Assembly: GCA_026214975.1 (NCBI GenBank)
Contig: CM047815.1
Span: forward strand, 81,674,800-81,738,799
Source of the DNA: Gentiana macrophylla
Lineage: Eukaryota; Streptophyta; Magnoliopsida; Gentianales; Gentianaceae
DNA length: 64,000 nucleotides
Direction: 5' to 3'
Below the pieces are notes generated by a model, which was not told the origin of the DNA, ran no database searches, and worked only from the letters and a program-made list of their open reading frames with translations. Positions 1 through 11,570 of the stretch are shown here, in pieces. The position numbers were made by a program, and so were the translations under genes. Every line of letters begins with the position of its first letter. The stretch's first letter is position 1.

Positions 1-3000
1 ATCACATATATGACCGATACACCTAGGACTTTGGAGAGGTTTATGGGAGATTTGAAAATATTGGTTATGGAGGCGGGAGCTCTTCAAGATGCTCCTGTTT
101 TTCTTCAACGTATTACTATAATGCTGAATTTGCTGGCAAAAGTTCGTCTTCTGCGGATGGAGATTTTCCTTGCTGAGCAATTAAAAGTAGTGGATGGGAA
201 TAAGGTTGTTATAGGTTTTGACCTCCAAAAAGCGTTGCTAAATTGGAAAAAACATCACGAGTTTGCGTCAAATCTGACGAGAGCAGATGTTTTGGAGGGA
301 GTTATGAGTATCATGAAGACAATTGAAAGCGAAATAGAATGTCTCAATCGATTCCCTCGTCACCAGGTAATTGAAGTGAAGATGGAATTGGTAGGACTTC
401 TGTTTTTGAAGCTGTTTACAAGGATTTTGCTTTTCAAAGCAGAGTTATATTTGGGATTATTCAGGAAAAATGACACCATGATGAGTGAAGGAATTGAAAA
501 TCTACGCGAGGGGTTAAAGTTTCTGACAATGCTCATCAACGATCTGACAGAGGATGTAAAACTTGGGAAACAACACTTAAAACGCATCAAAACATTTTCT
601 GGGGGGATTATTTCCCTCTGCCATTCATTTCCTAATGGTAAAGTCCCAGAAGAGATGTCTCAGAAGACAAGCCTCCAGATCCGTTCCTTGCAGGATGAGC
701 TTAAAGGGTTAATGTTATATCTCAGAAACATGTATCTCGATGTCCCATGGTTCAATCTCCCCAAAGCTTATCCACAAGACTTGGTCGATAAAGTTTGGAG
801 AAACCTGAAGGAGTTGCTAGACTTTAAGAGCCATTTAATTGCCCAAATGAAGCATGAGCTTGAAGACGTCCTGGGGCACTTGGAGTTCTTGAAATCGTTG
901 ATCACGGGTATTCAACAACAAGATAAGGATGTTAAAGAATTCAAAGTTTATGCTGCATCTGTTGGAAACTTTGCATATAGAGTTGAATATTTTATTGACA
1001 CTGTTGTATTGGGTAATTGTCCCAACTTGAAAATCTTGTTGTGGATTTATGATCTATTGCATGACATTACACATGAAAAGGCAAAACTTGAAGAAATTTA
1101 TGTCATGCAGAACCTTGCTCAGAGAGTCCATAGTATTTCCGACACCACAAGCCAAGATATATTTCGACATTACACCCCAAGAAGTGAAGAAGTTGTGGTG
1201 GACATTGGTGAGGACGATTTTATAATTGATAGGCTCATTAGAGGATCTTCACATCAAGACATTATATCCATCATTGGCATGCCTGGAATCGGTAAGACAA
1301 CCCTTGCCACTAAAGCATACACTAATGTCAGAACTCAATATTATTTTCATATCCGTGCATGGTGTCACGTGTCTCAGAATTATAGGAAAACAGAGTTGTT
1401 GCTTGACATATTGGGGCAAGTTAATGGGTATACTGAGAACATGATTGGCATGAGTGACGAAGATTTAGAGTTCAAGTTATATCAGTGTTTGAAGCAGAGA
1501 AGGTACCTTATTGTCATGGATGATATGTGGAGCACTAGAGCATGGGAAGATCTTAAAAGATCTCTTCCAGATGATCACAATGGGAGTAGAATTTTGATTA
1601 CAAGCCGTCTGCACAATGTGGCCTTGAAGATCAAACCGGATAGTGATCCTCATTTAATGGCTCTACTGTCTGATGATAGAAGTTGGGACTTGTTGCAAAG
1701 GAAGGTATTTCATGAGGCAGAATGCCCAGCAGAACTGGTGGAATCTGGTAAGCTAATTGCATCAAATTGTAAGGGACTTCCTCTTTCAGTTGTCACGATC
1801 GGTGGTCTGCTTGAAAGAACCGGAAAAAGTCTAGATTTTTGGAATCAAATAGCTGAAAATCTAAGCTCACATGTCCTTAATGACCCCCAAGCGCAATGCA
1901 TGGATGTCTTGAGCCTGAGCTACAATCATTTACCAAATAACTTGAAAGTGTGCTTTCTTTATTTTAGTGCATTCTCAGGAGACAAGGAGATACCTGTGTG
2001 GAGGTTGATATGTTTGTGGATTGCTGAAGGCTTCATCCCGGAAATTGGGACGAAGAGTTTGGAAGAAGTTGCAGAGGATTACCTAATGGAACTGATTAAC
2101 CGGAGCCTTGTTACTGTTGCAAAACCAAGGTCCAAAGGTGGTGTCAAATCTTGTCGTATGCATGATTTACTTCATGACTTGTGTAGAACAAAAAGTAAAG
2201 AGGAAAAGTTTTTAAATTTGGCAAATGGGATTGAGGATCCTTATGGATACCCTGAAACATTAGGGTATGGTCTTGATTTTGGTTACAATCAAATGACACA
2301 AGCACCGTTCAGGACTTGCAAGACTTACAATGATCATCGTTTGTGCATATATTCAAAAAGAAGGCAATTTATAATGGAAGAGCCTCGTGGTCCTTATGTA
2401 CGCTCCTTGTTATTCTTTGCATTGAGTGATTCGTATCCAAGATGTCCATATGTTATCACATTCATTTCAGACAATTTTAAACTACTGAAAGTCCTGGATT
2501 TGGAATCTCTCAACATGGGATCTTCTTTTCCGATTGGAATCGAATCATTGATTCTTTTGAGATATTTAGCATTAAGTGGGGATATTGACTCAGTGCCTTC
2601 TACCCTAGCAGAACTCTGTAACTTGGAAACTTTATTGGTCAAAGGTTTAAAAGGAAGTGTTGTACTTCCTAATACTATCTGGTGCATGTCAAGGTTGAGA
2701 CATCTTCATATTACAGATCTTGCCATGTTTGACATGGAAGGCGTCGAGGTATCTCAGCTAGATAGCCTAGTTTCACTATCCTTTGTGCTTCTTCTACAGG
2801 GGAAGGGTTCAGAAATAATACTAAGAGGTTTGCCTAATCTCAGAAAATTAAGATGCGTATTTGCTGAACCGCAGAATACTAATGAATTCCCCAGGTTGGA
2901 CTTACTGACACAACCGGAGTCTCTAAAGATTCGTTACTATGGCAAGGCTCTTGACACTTGTGTGTTCAACTTCCCTTTGAATTTGAAAAAGCTGAGTCTT

Positions 3001-3381
3001 TCGAATTTCTGCCTTCCCTGGAACAATATTTCAGTAATTGGGAAGCTCCCGAGTCTTGAGGTTCTCAAGTTATCTTCTCGAGCTTTTGAGGGTCAAGAAT
3101 GGGAGATGACAGAAGGGGAGTTTCTGAAACTCAAATTCTTGAAAATGGACACATTGAACATTGTTCAATGGACTGCATCAGAGGATCACCTTCCAAACCT
3201 GGAACATTTGGTTTTGCAAAGCTGTAAAGATCTTGAGGGAGTACCAGCTTCCTTTGCATACATTCCTACTTTACAGGTTATTCAAGTGAAGTGGTGTGGG
3301 CGCATGGTTGAAGAATCACTCAAAAATATACAGGATGAAGAGATTGAGGGCCTAAAGATCATCATTAATACTAAGAATTGA
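1..3381 (+). CDS. R1-like CC-NB-LRR disease resistance protein, 5' partial
   Basis: Intracellular immune receptor of the late-blight R1 type. The frame is open to base 1, and the first methionine at 10 aligns with an internal methionine of the paralogue at 7095-11400 (near 10471), so about 310 N-terminal residues lie left of the window. Counting from the Met at 10: R1-type helical N-terminal region to about 400; P-loop GMPGIGKTTLA near 423; kinase-2 LIVMDDMW near 501; RNBS-B GSRILITSR near 525; GLPLS near 588; MHDLLHDL near 717; irregular leucine-rich repeats from about 780 to the end. All NB-ARC motifs are present, so nucleotide switching should work. It points towards a close paralogue in inverted orientation, typical of clustered resistance genes. 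Stop codon at 3379. No internal frameshift was seen. Family assignment is sure; pathogen specificity is unknown. Confidence 0.93.
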   Translation: MTYMTDTPRTLERFMGDLKILVMEAGALQDAPVFLQRITIMLNLLAKVRLLRMEIFLAEQLKVVDGNKVVIGFDLQKALLNWKKHHEFASNLTRADVLEGVMSIMKTIESEIECLNRFPRHQVIEVKMELVGLLFLKLFTRILLFKAELYLGLFRKNDTMMSEGIENLREGLKFLTMLINDLTEDVKLGKQHLKRIKTFSGGIISLCHSFPNGKVPEEMSQKTSLQIRSLQDELKGLMLYLRNMYLDVPWFNLPKAYPQDLVDKVWRNLKELLDFKSHLIAQMKHELEDVLGHLEFLKSLITGIQQQDKDVKEFKVYAASVGNFAYRVEYFIDTVVLGNCPNLKILLWIYDLLHDITHEKAKLEEIYVMQNLAQRVHSISDTTSQDIFRHYTPRSEEVVVDIGEDDFIIDRLIRGSSHQDIISIIGMPGIGKTTLATKAYTNVRTQYYFHIRAWCHVSQNYRKTELLLDILGQVNGYTENMIGMSDEDLEFKLYQCLKQRRYLIVMDDMWSTRAWEDLKRSLPDDHNGSRILITSRLHNVALKIKPDSDPHLMALLSDDRSWDLLQRKVFHEAECPAELVESGKLIASNCKGLPLSVVTIGGLLERTGKSLDFWNQIAENLSSHVLNDPQAQCMDVLSLSYNHLPNNLKVCFLYFSAFSGDKEIPVWRLICLWIAEGFIPEIGTKSLEEVAEDYLMELINRSLVTVAKPRSKGGVKSCRMHDLLHDLCRTKSKEEKFLNLANGIEDPYGYPETLGYGLDFGYNQMTQAPFRTCKTYNDHRLCIYSKRRQFIMEEPRGPYVRSLLFFALSDSYPRCPYVITFISDNFKLLKVLDLESLNMGSSFPIGIESLILLRYLALSGDIDSVPSTLAELCNLETLLVKGLKGSVVLPNTIWCMSRLRHLHITDLAMFDMEGVEVSQLDSLVSLSFVLLLQGKGSEIILRGLPNLRKLRCVFAEPQNTNEFPRLDLLTQPESLKIRYYGKALDTCVFNFPLNLKKLSLSNFCLPWNNISVIGKLPSLEVLKLSSRAFEGQEWEMTEGEFLKLKFLKMDTLNIVQWTASEDHLPNLEHLVLQSCKDLEGVPASFAYIPTLQVIQVKWCGRMVEESLKNIQDEEIEGLKIIINTKN

Positions 3382-3754
3382 GTTTATGTCATGTAAACCA
3401 ATGGATGACTTCAGCAAATTCTACTGGAGCCGCGGTAATATATATATTTTTTCTTCTTTTCTTCTATCACACTTTAACCTTTATGTGGATTTTAACTGAT
3501 GTGTTTTGTAGCCTTTGTTTTGTAAGTTTGGTGTTGATTTGATGATGTGGGGTTAGAATTGAAAAGATATAAGAGAATATATACAGTGACATGTGGTGCA
3601 TGTGTTGGAGTGACACCTAGCTAGTTTGTTACTGTGGATAAGATCTATCTCTAGATTAGTCACAATGAACAAGTAGTACAAGTATGTGTACCTTTGTACT
3701 ACACCAATTAAGAAATAAATGCATTAATTCCAGGATATACATTTCTGTTCTAGA
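3382..3754. other. 3' flank of the first NB-LRR gene, no gene seen
   Basis: AT-rich sequence following the stop codon, presumably 3' UTR and spacer. It does not match the sequence after the stop of the paralogue, so the inverted duplication does not visibly extend past the coding end. Confidence 0.5.
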
Positions 3755-3911
3755 ATGATCTCTCTAGACACTCCAGTCCGGTCTTCCTACCATGACAGTT
3801 TTGCAGAGATAGTTGGAAAAATTTGGAAGGTTACCGACGGTGATATTGCTCGCATTGAAGATTTTATGAACTCGGCCTCGGATTGGAATCGTCAAACCTT
3901 TGGTAATATAT
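3755..3911 (+). mobile_element. Relic of a LINE (non-LTR retrotransposon) ORF2
   Basis: A short open frame whose end reads MNSASDWNRQTFGNI, preceded by W-rich spaced residues. This is the pattern of the linker between endonuclease and reverse transcriptase in plant L1-type LINEs (hydrophobic/acidic spacing followed by WN...FGNI). The match stops at about 3905, where the frame runs into AT-rich sequence. No reverse transcriptase follows. Recognition rests on one motif, so this is a moderate call. Confidence 0.45.
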
Positions 3912-4003
3912 CATTATGCATATTTGTTAGCATTAATTGTATTTGATATTTTGTATTTGCCATAAGGACATTTTAGTCTTTTTGACTCGTCAAACCATTG
4001 GCT

Positions 4004-4037
<34 letters not shown>

Positions 4038-4970
4038 TCTCTGTTTCAAAGTTGTAAGCTTCTACCTGGATACTCTATAATGTTCCAAAAAAAAAAGTTG
4101 TAAGCTTCTACCTGGATACACTCAGTTAAACCTTTATGTTCAGTCACTTCCACTTTCAGATAGAAAGATTCTCTTTCAACTTGAACAACCTCCACCACTA
4201 AGACAATCATACGTTGTAATTGATGTCTATCGAATTTCCCAAAAATAAATTGAAGTTGACTCTTCCGAATTTCCCAGAACTAAATCGAAGTTGACTCTTC
4301 CAAAAGTCAGACACGATTTGGTAATTTTTCAGAAATGGAAGCTTTGTTCCCTTCTCTACCAGCAGAGCATAGTGATTCCGCCAACTAGGATGCGGATTCC
4401 ATTATAATCCCTCCCAAACTACTGAAACAATACGATAATTAACATCAAAATAAAAAAAATATGGAAATCGACACAATTATGGCACACTGATTTGATTCAT
4501 AGATCCGGATGAATCTTTACATCTTGTACCAACAATACGATAATTAACATCAAATATCGACACAATTATGCCACACTGGTTTGATTCATAGATCCGGAAG
4601 AATCTTTACATCTTGTACCTTCCAATTTTAGTTGTTTTAACCTCCATTTTCTAGATGATGTATATGTTCCTTCCATTTCTTTAGATGTTGTACATTTTCC
4701 TGTTACTTCCAAATGTATGTTGTACATTTTCCTGTTACTTCCAGATGTTGTACATGTTCATGTTCCTTCCGTGGAAAAAGTCGGCAATTCTATAAAATAA
4801 GACCAACGAATCAAACACATAAACGAATAACCAGTATATAAAATCAATGTCCACGATGCAATTCTGAACAACGAGCAAAATAGATCCTAGTAAATAAAAT
4901 CAATTTCCAGAAGGCAATTTTGAACAACTAGCAAAACACAACCCTGCATCATAAGAAATTGTCACTTATA
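3912..4970. repeat. Gene-free spacer with several local tandem duplications
   Basis: Contains a T32-type homopolymer (4006-4036), a duplicated 30-bp segment (AAGTTGTAAGCTTCTACC at about 4049 and 4098), a duplicated AATTTCCC/GTTGACTCTTCC unit (about 4232-4302), a roughly 100-bp duplication beginning AACAATACGATAATTAACAT (about 4427-4527 and 4530-4620), and three TTGTACATTTTCCTGTTACTTCC-like units split over 4688-4765. No coding signal was seen. Confidence 0.6.
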
Positions 4971-6262
4971 ATACGTTTGTTAGGACGGAATGGAATGAAA
5001 TTAAATGATTTTTCATTCCATTCATTCCATTCCAATGTTTGTGTATGATTATGAGAGAATGAAATAGAATGAAAATTTTATTCCAATGGAATGAAAAAAA
5101 TTCATTTTCATTCCTTCCAAAAATTGATGGAATACGATGGAATAAAATGAAAATCGACAAAACACATGGGTGATGGGTAAGAGTGGGTGGGTGGGTGGTA
5201 GGGTAGGTTAGGGTAGGTGATGAAGTATGGTAGGTAGGGTAGGGTAGGGGTGTAGGGGTAGGGTAAAGTAAGTGGTGGAGAAGGTAGGTAAAATGCATAA
5301 GGTAGGATAGGGTGAAATAGGGTAGGGTAGAATAGGATGGGGTGGTGGTAAGGTATATGGTGGGGTGGTGGGTAGGGTATAGATATGTAAGGTAAGTAAG
5401 GGGTGGGTAGCGTCTGCCACTCGTACTGAACTAACCAAAGAAGCAAGAAATACTGAAAGTGATTGACTTCTTGGTGGGTAAGGTAGGGTAGGGTGGGTAT
5501 GGTAATATAGGGTAGGTGTTAGGTAAGGTAGGGCAGTGGTGGGTATGGTGGGGTGGTGGGTAAGGTAGGGAGGGTGTGATGGGTTGGGTAAGGTGGTGGG
5601 TAGTGTAGGGTGGGTAAAGGAGGGTAAGGGTAGGGGTAGGTAGCATAGATGGTGGGTAAGGTAGGTTGGAGTGGGGTGGTGGGTAAGGTGGGGTAGGGTA
5701 GGGTAGGGTAAAGTAAGGGTGGGTAAGGTAGGGTGGTTGTGGTAGGAAAGTTAGGGTAGGGTACGGTGGTAGGTAAAGTAGGGTAGGGTAAGGTGGTAAG
5801 GTAGGGAAGGGTAAGGTGGTAGGTAATGTAGGGTAGGGTAAGGTGGTGGGTAAGGTAGGGTATGATGTGGTGGTGGGTAGGATAGGTAGAGTAGGGGTGG
5901 GTAGGGTAGAGTGTGGTAGGGTAGGGTATGGGTGGGTGATAGTGGAGTGGAGTAGGTGGTGGGGGTAAGGTAGGTAAGATGCGTAGGGCAGGATAGAGTG
6001 ATGGTGATGTAGGTAGGGTGGGGTGGGTAAGGTAGGGTGGGTAGGGTAGGGTAGGTGGGTAGGTATGATAGGGTGGGTAGAGAGGTAGGGTGCAATAGGG
6101 TAGGGCTACCCTACCCCACCCCACCACTTCCACCATATCCTACTTTTTATTCCATTCTTTCACATCTCAAACGCAGTAATGGAATGAATTTAATCCATTC
6201 CATTCTTATTACTTTATTTCATTCCATTTTATTAATGCGTAACAAACATGCCATTAAAAAAG
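4971..6262. mobile_element. MITE-like element with GGAATG-rich ends and a minisatellite core
   Basis: The left end reads CGTTTGTTAGGACGGAATGG and the right end carries TAACAAACATGCCATT, an imperfect terminal inverted pair. Both sub-termini are full of GGAATG/CATTCC words. Two other copies with the same ends and sub-terminal words lie at 46400-46612 and 48419-48975. No transposase frame is present, so it is non-autonomous. The middle is replaced by a long G-rich array. Exact ends and target duplication are uncertain. Confidence 0.55.
5163..6135. repeat. G-rich GGGTA/GGTAAGGT minisatellite with terminal strand switch
   Basis: About 940 bp of irregular GGGTA, GGTGGGTAAGG and GGTAGGGT units with G and T on the plus strand. 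At about 6098-6118 the array flips to C-rich CTACCCTACCCC across a perfect 8-bp palindrome (TAGGGTAG, GG, CTACCCTA). Around 5690-5710 there are four runs of three or more G separated by TA, a canonical G-quadruplex pattern. The proline-rich frames on the minus strand are by-products of the repeat. Confidence 0.85.
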
Positions 6263-7094
6263 CACCGAGAAAACATTCTTCCACTTCACTACATTACGTC
6301 ATTACCCAACCCAATCCAATACGGCACTAAGGCACCTCTTGGAGATATTCCAAACCAATGCACCAAAACCCGCATATCATCTAAACACATAGGATAAGTA
6401 TGACACGTGAGTTGACAAACCCGCAACAACCACCATCAAACCTCCACAAACCACCATCAAACCTCCACACAAAAGTTAAAAATCCACAAGAATGAAAATA
6501 TGTGTGAATCATCTAGCATGTACAAACAAAATATGTGACAACATTTGGCAAGCGAATCATATGACAAAATACATGGAAACATTTGGCAAGTGAATCATAT
6601 GATTTGTGGGTGTATGTATAGTCAGTGGTGCCCTTTACAGGTTCCAAGCTAAATTCTTGCTCCATGCGAAAGGAATGTGTATAGTCACTGAAGTGTGGTG
6701 TCTAGTACACAAAATGTTTGCGAAAAGTATTTCACTTTGTGGGTGCATTTATATAGTCAGTAAAGTGTAGTGTAAAGTCCACAGAATGTGTGGTTCATAC
6801 CGATTCTGTAAATAAAGAAAAAGAAAAAATTGGTGGCATGCTTCAAGTAATGCAAGGTTTCCTCAGTTTTTGTTGATTCTTAGCATCCCATCATCTACTT
6901 GTTGAAAACGATTTAAATTCCCACCAAATATTTGATAGTTTTATATGGTATGAAATTTTCATGTTCCAGAGATCACATATAGAGACACAGAATATCCTGT
7001 AGCAAGTGGTCGTCTTTTATTTTCGTTATAAATAGAAAATGGGTACACCATGTTCATCCGTTTGATACGATGATTGTACCTTAAAAGAGTTTAT
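6263..7094. other. Spacer downstream of the second NB-LRR gene
   Basis: No gene seen. Small tandem duplications occur: ACCACCATCAAACCTCCAC at about 6429 and 6449, and an ACATTTGGCAAG-containing 40-bp unit at about 6540 and 6578. Presumably includes the 3' UTR of the minus-strand NB-LRR. Confidence 0.5.
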
Positions 7095-10000
7095 TTACAT
7101 CTTCGTATTAATAATGATCCTTAGGCCCTCAATCTCTTCATCCTGTATATTTTTGAGAGATTCTTCAACCATGCACCCACACCACTTCACTTGAATAACC
7201 TGTAAAGTAGGAATATATGCAAAGGATGACGGTACTGCCTCAAGATCTTTACAGTTTTGCAACACCAAATGTTCCAGGTTTGGAAGGTGATCCTCTGATG
7301 CATTCCATTGAACAATGTTCAATGCGTCCATTTTCAAGAATTTCAGTTTCAGAAACTCGCCTTCTGTCATCTCCCATTGTTGGCCCTCAAAAGCTCGAGA
7401 AGATAACTTGAGAACCTCAAGACTCGGGAGCTTCCCAATAACTGAAATATTGTTCCAGGGAAGGCAGAAATTCGAAAGACTCAGTTTTTTCAAATTCAAT
7501 GGGAAGTTGAACTCACAACTGTCAAGACCCCTGCCATAGTAACGAATCTTTAGAGACTCCAGCTGAGTTAGTAAATCCAACCTGGGGAAACCATTAGTAT
7601 TACGCGGTTCAGAAAATACGCATCTTAGTTTTCTGAGATTAGGCAAACCTTTTAGTATTGTTTCTGAATCCTTCCCTTGTGGAAGAAGCACAAAGGATAG
7701 TGAAACTAGGCTATCTAGCTGAGATACCTCGACGCCTTCCATGTTAAACATGGCAAGATCTGTAATATGAAGATGTCTCAACCTTGACATGCACCAGATA
7801 GAATGAGGAAGTACAACTCTTCCTTTTAAACCTTTGACCAATAAAGTTTCCAAGTTACAGAGTTCTGCTAGGGTTGAAGGCACTGAGTCAATATCCCCAC
7901 TCAATGATAAATACCTCAAAAGAATCAGTGATTCAATTCTTTTTGGAAAAGAAGATCCCATGTTGAGAAATTCCAAATCCAGCACTTTAAGTAGTTTAAA
8001 ATTGTCTGAAATGAATGTGATATCATATGGACATCTTGGATACGAATCGCTCATGGCAAAGAATAACAAGGAGCGTACATAAGGACCACGAGGCTCTTCC
8101 ATGACGAAATGCCTTCTCTTTGAATATATGCTCAGACGATGATCATTGTAATACTTGTAGCTCTTGAAGCTTTCATTTGACATTTGATTATAACCAAAAT
8201 CAAGACCATACTCAATGCCGTCAAGGTTTCCATAAGGATTCTCAAAACCAATTACCGAATTCAAAAACTTTTCCTCCACCGATTTTGTTTTACACAAGTC
8301 ATGAAGCAAATCATGCATACGACAAGATTTGACACCGCCTTTGGACCTTGGTTTTGCAACAGTAACAAGGCTCCGTTTAATCAGATCCATTAGGTAATCC
8401 TCTGCAACTTCTTCCAAACTCTTCGTCCCAATTTCCGGGATGAAGCCTTCAGCAATCCACAAACATATCAACTTCCACACGGGTATATCCTTGTCTCCTG
8501 GGAATGCACCAAAATAAAGAAAGCACGCTTTCAAGTTATTTGGTAAATGATTGTAGCTCAGGCTCAAGATATCCGTGCACTGCGCTTGAGGGTCATTAAG
8601 AACATGTGAGCTTAGATTTTCAGCTATTTGATTCCAAAAATCTAGACTTTTTCCGGTTCTTTCAAGCAGGCCACCGATCGCGACAACTGAAAGAGGAAGT
8701 CCCTTACAATTTAATGCAATAAGCTTACCAGATTCCACCAGTTCAGCTGGGCATTCTGCCTCATGAAATACCTTCTTTTGCAACAAGTCCCAACTTTCAT
8801 CATCGGACAGCAAAGCCATTGAATGCGGATTACTATCCGGTTTGATCTCCAAGGCCACATCGAGCAGACGGCTTGTAATCAAAATTCTACTCCCATTGTG
8901 ATCATCTGGAAGAGATCTTTTAAGATCTTCCCATGCTCTAGTGCTCCACATATCATCCATGACAATAAGGTACCTTCTCTGCTTCAAGCACTGATATAAC
9001 TTCAACTCTAAATCTTCGTCATTCATGCCAATTATGTTTTTAGCATGCCCATCAACTTGGCTCAATATGTCAAGCAACAACTCTGTTTTCCTATAATTCT
9101 GAGATACGTGACACCATGCACGGATATGAAAGTAATACTGAGTTCTGACATTACTGTATGCTTTAGTGGCAAGGGTTGTCTTACCAATTCCAGGCATACC
9201 AATGATGGATATAATGTCTTGATGTGAAGATCCTCTAGTGAGTCTATCAATTATGGAATCATCCTCGCCATTGTCCGCAACAACTTCTTCGGTCCTTGGG
9301 GTGTAATATCGTAATATATCTTGGCTTGGGGTGTTGGAAATACCGTGGACTCTCTGAGCAAGGTTCTGATTGTTATAAATTTCTTCGAATTCTGCCTTTA
9401 CATGTGTAATGTCTTGCAATAGATGATATCTCCACAACAAGATTTTCAAATTGGAACTACAACCCAGTACAACAGTGTCGATAAAACATTCAACATTATA
9501 TGCCAAGTTTACAACACGTGCAACAAGAACTTTGAATTCTTCAACATCCTTATGTTGTTGTTGAATACCCGTGATCAACGATTTCAAGAACTCCATGTGG
9601 CCCAGGATGTCTTCAATTTCATGCTTCTTTTGGGCACTTAAATGGCTCTTAAAGTCTAGCAACTCTTCTAGGTTTCTCAAAAGTTTATCCATGAAGTCTT
9701 GTGGATAAGCCCTGGGGAAATCAGACCATGGAACACGTAGACAAATGCTTTTGAGATCTGTCATTATAACTTTGAGCTCATCCTGCAAAGCACGAACCCG
9801 AAGGCTTGTCTTCTGAAACATCTCTTCTGGGACTTCACCATTAGGAAATGAGTGGCAAAGGAAAACAACCTCCCTCGAAAATGTTTCAATATGTGAAAAG
9901 AGTTGTTCCTCAAGTTTGATATCCCCCGCCTCATCCTGATTGACGATGAACATTGTCAGAAACTTTAACCCCTCTTGTAGAGATTTTATTCCTTCACCCA

Positions 10001-11400
10001 TCAAGGCGTCATTTTTCCTGAACATTTCCAAAAATAACTCTGCTTTGAAAAGCAAAGTCCTTATAAGCAGCAAAGTCCTGATAAACACGACCTCTACCAT
10101 CTTCGCTACAATTCCCTGGCGAGGAGAGGATTGATTGACCCATTTTATATCACTTTCAACTGACTTCATGATACGCATAACTCGCCCCAAATCATCTACT
10201 GTCAGATTTGATGCAAATTTGTGAAGGTATGTCCAATTCTCTCAATGCTTTTTGGAGGTCATAACATATGACCGATTTATTGCAGGTCTCAAGTTTTAAC
10301 TGCTCAGCAAGGAAAATCTCCATCTGGAGAAGACGAACTTTTGCCTGCAAGTTTAGCAACATAGTTATACGTTGAAGAAAACCAGAAGCACCTTGAAGAG
10401 CTGCTGCCTCCATAACCAATATTTTCAGATCTCCAATAAACCTCTCCAAAGTTCTAGGCCTATCGGTCATAGACGTGATGAGGGATATCATCTCCCCAAA
10501 GCAAGGATCACGTATGGTTTCGTATTCTTCCTCCCACTTGTGAATCCTCACCGCCATGAAAAATTTAACAAACACCCTCACTGGTACCTTTGCTGTTTTA
10601 ACCATTTCAAGAATCATATCCACAAACTCCACCGAACAACTAAGATCAATCTGTCGCCCCAAATCCAATATCACATTGGCCATTTCCTTTACCATGGCCT
10701 GATCCATTTGTACAAGCCATGCTTGGAGAAAGACAAATGCTGCTCGAATCACGATACACTCAACACGATGCATAACCACTTCCCTACCATGATTTCCATT
10801 CGAATACAAATCATCAAGGAACTCTATGATCATGTCAAGAAGGTTTACAAAGCCATGTCCGATTTCTTTCTCTGGATATGCATTAAACCCGAGAAATTTC
10901 ACTATGAATTTCACAGATTCAACAAATTTCCTCCAATTACCAAAATCAGAGATATCAGAACAAAGCTGAGAACTATGAAATGAATTTAACACCAAAGGAT
11001 CAGAGTACACTTGCCTTATCTCTGGTTTCAAACTCTCAATTGCTGCAATGGAGCTTGATAAAACATCAATCCATTTCAAGGAAAGAACTTTGAGCTCATT
11101 ATTCTTGCCCAGAATTTTGAAAATTGGGTTTTTAGTTTTCTTTAATTTTTTCAGTATTCGACTTCCAATTTCATGAATTTTGGCTCGAGCTTTGATTACA
11201 AGAGAACCCAAATCAGGAACAAGCTGTTCAGCATCAGTCCACCAATGAGCCCAATCAAGAAACAATTTTAAGAATCTGAATTCTTTTTCAAAGATGTTGA
11301 TCTGATTTACTTCAAAAAGAAGAGGGATGTCTGCTTGATTTTGAAACTTCCATTTCAGCTGATCCAAAGCAGAGTAAACGGCATCACAAATGGAATCCAT
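7095..11400 (-). pseudogene. R1-like CC-NB-LRR resistance gene with a one-base frameshift
   Basis: Close paralogue of the gene at 1-3381 on the opposite strand. The 5' frame runs from the ATG at 11400 (MDSICDAVYSALDQLKWKF, the usual start of R1-type proteins; an upstream in-frame ATG at 11424 is less typical) to a stop near 10192. The 3' frame runs from about 10250 to 7095. Together they would give about 1,440 residues: R1 N-terminal domain, P-loop GMPGIGKTTLA (about 9170-9205), kinase-2 LIVMDDMW (about 8950-8975), GSRILITSR, GLPLSVV, MHDLLHDL (about 8300) and LRRs to the end. The frames are separated by one extra base relative to the paralogue. All NB-ARC motifs downstream are intact, so the break is recent, a sequencing error, or leaves a truncated N-terminal product. 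An LTR retrotransposon begins 171 bp upstream of the start codon. Confidence 0.85.
10237..10243 (-). other. Frameshift site in the second NB-LRR
   Basis: Aligning minus-strand bases with the plus-strand paralogue (210-300), both read GACCTCCAAAAAGC. The paralogue then has 9 bases before TTGG where this copy has 10 (an extra A or G in the GAGAG run). After removing one base the frame reads ENW...FASNL as in the paralogue. With the extra base it runs to TGA 16 codons later. Confidence 0.8.
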
Positions 11401-11570
11401 TTTTTTTTCCTGCAGGAATTCCAAATGAAAATAAAATAAATATCAAGCTCAAACTTCAATATCTAGAAAGAAATCCCTCCCTGGAGTATGGGTTTTGGAA
11501 TCAGGGATTGGAAAGGAACTCAAAATTGTAAAATGACATCAGATACGAGAAGAACGGACTCACGGGAAAT

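Noticed and set aside
5108..6136. Long minus-strand Pro/Tyr/Leu-rich open frames
   Set aside because: All are translations of the GGGTA/GGTAAGGT minisatellite in several overlapping frames; no start context or domain.
10372..10983. 203-codon plus-strand frame
   Set aside because: Antisense shadow of the NB-LRR N-terminal frame; no recognisable protein features.
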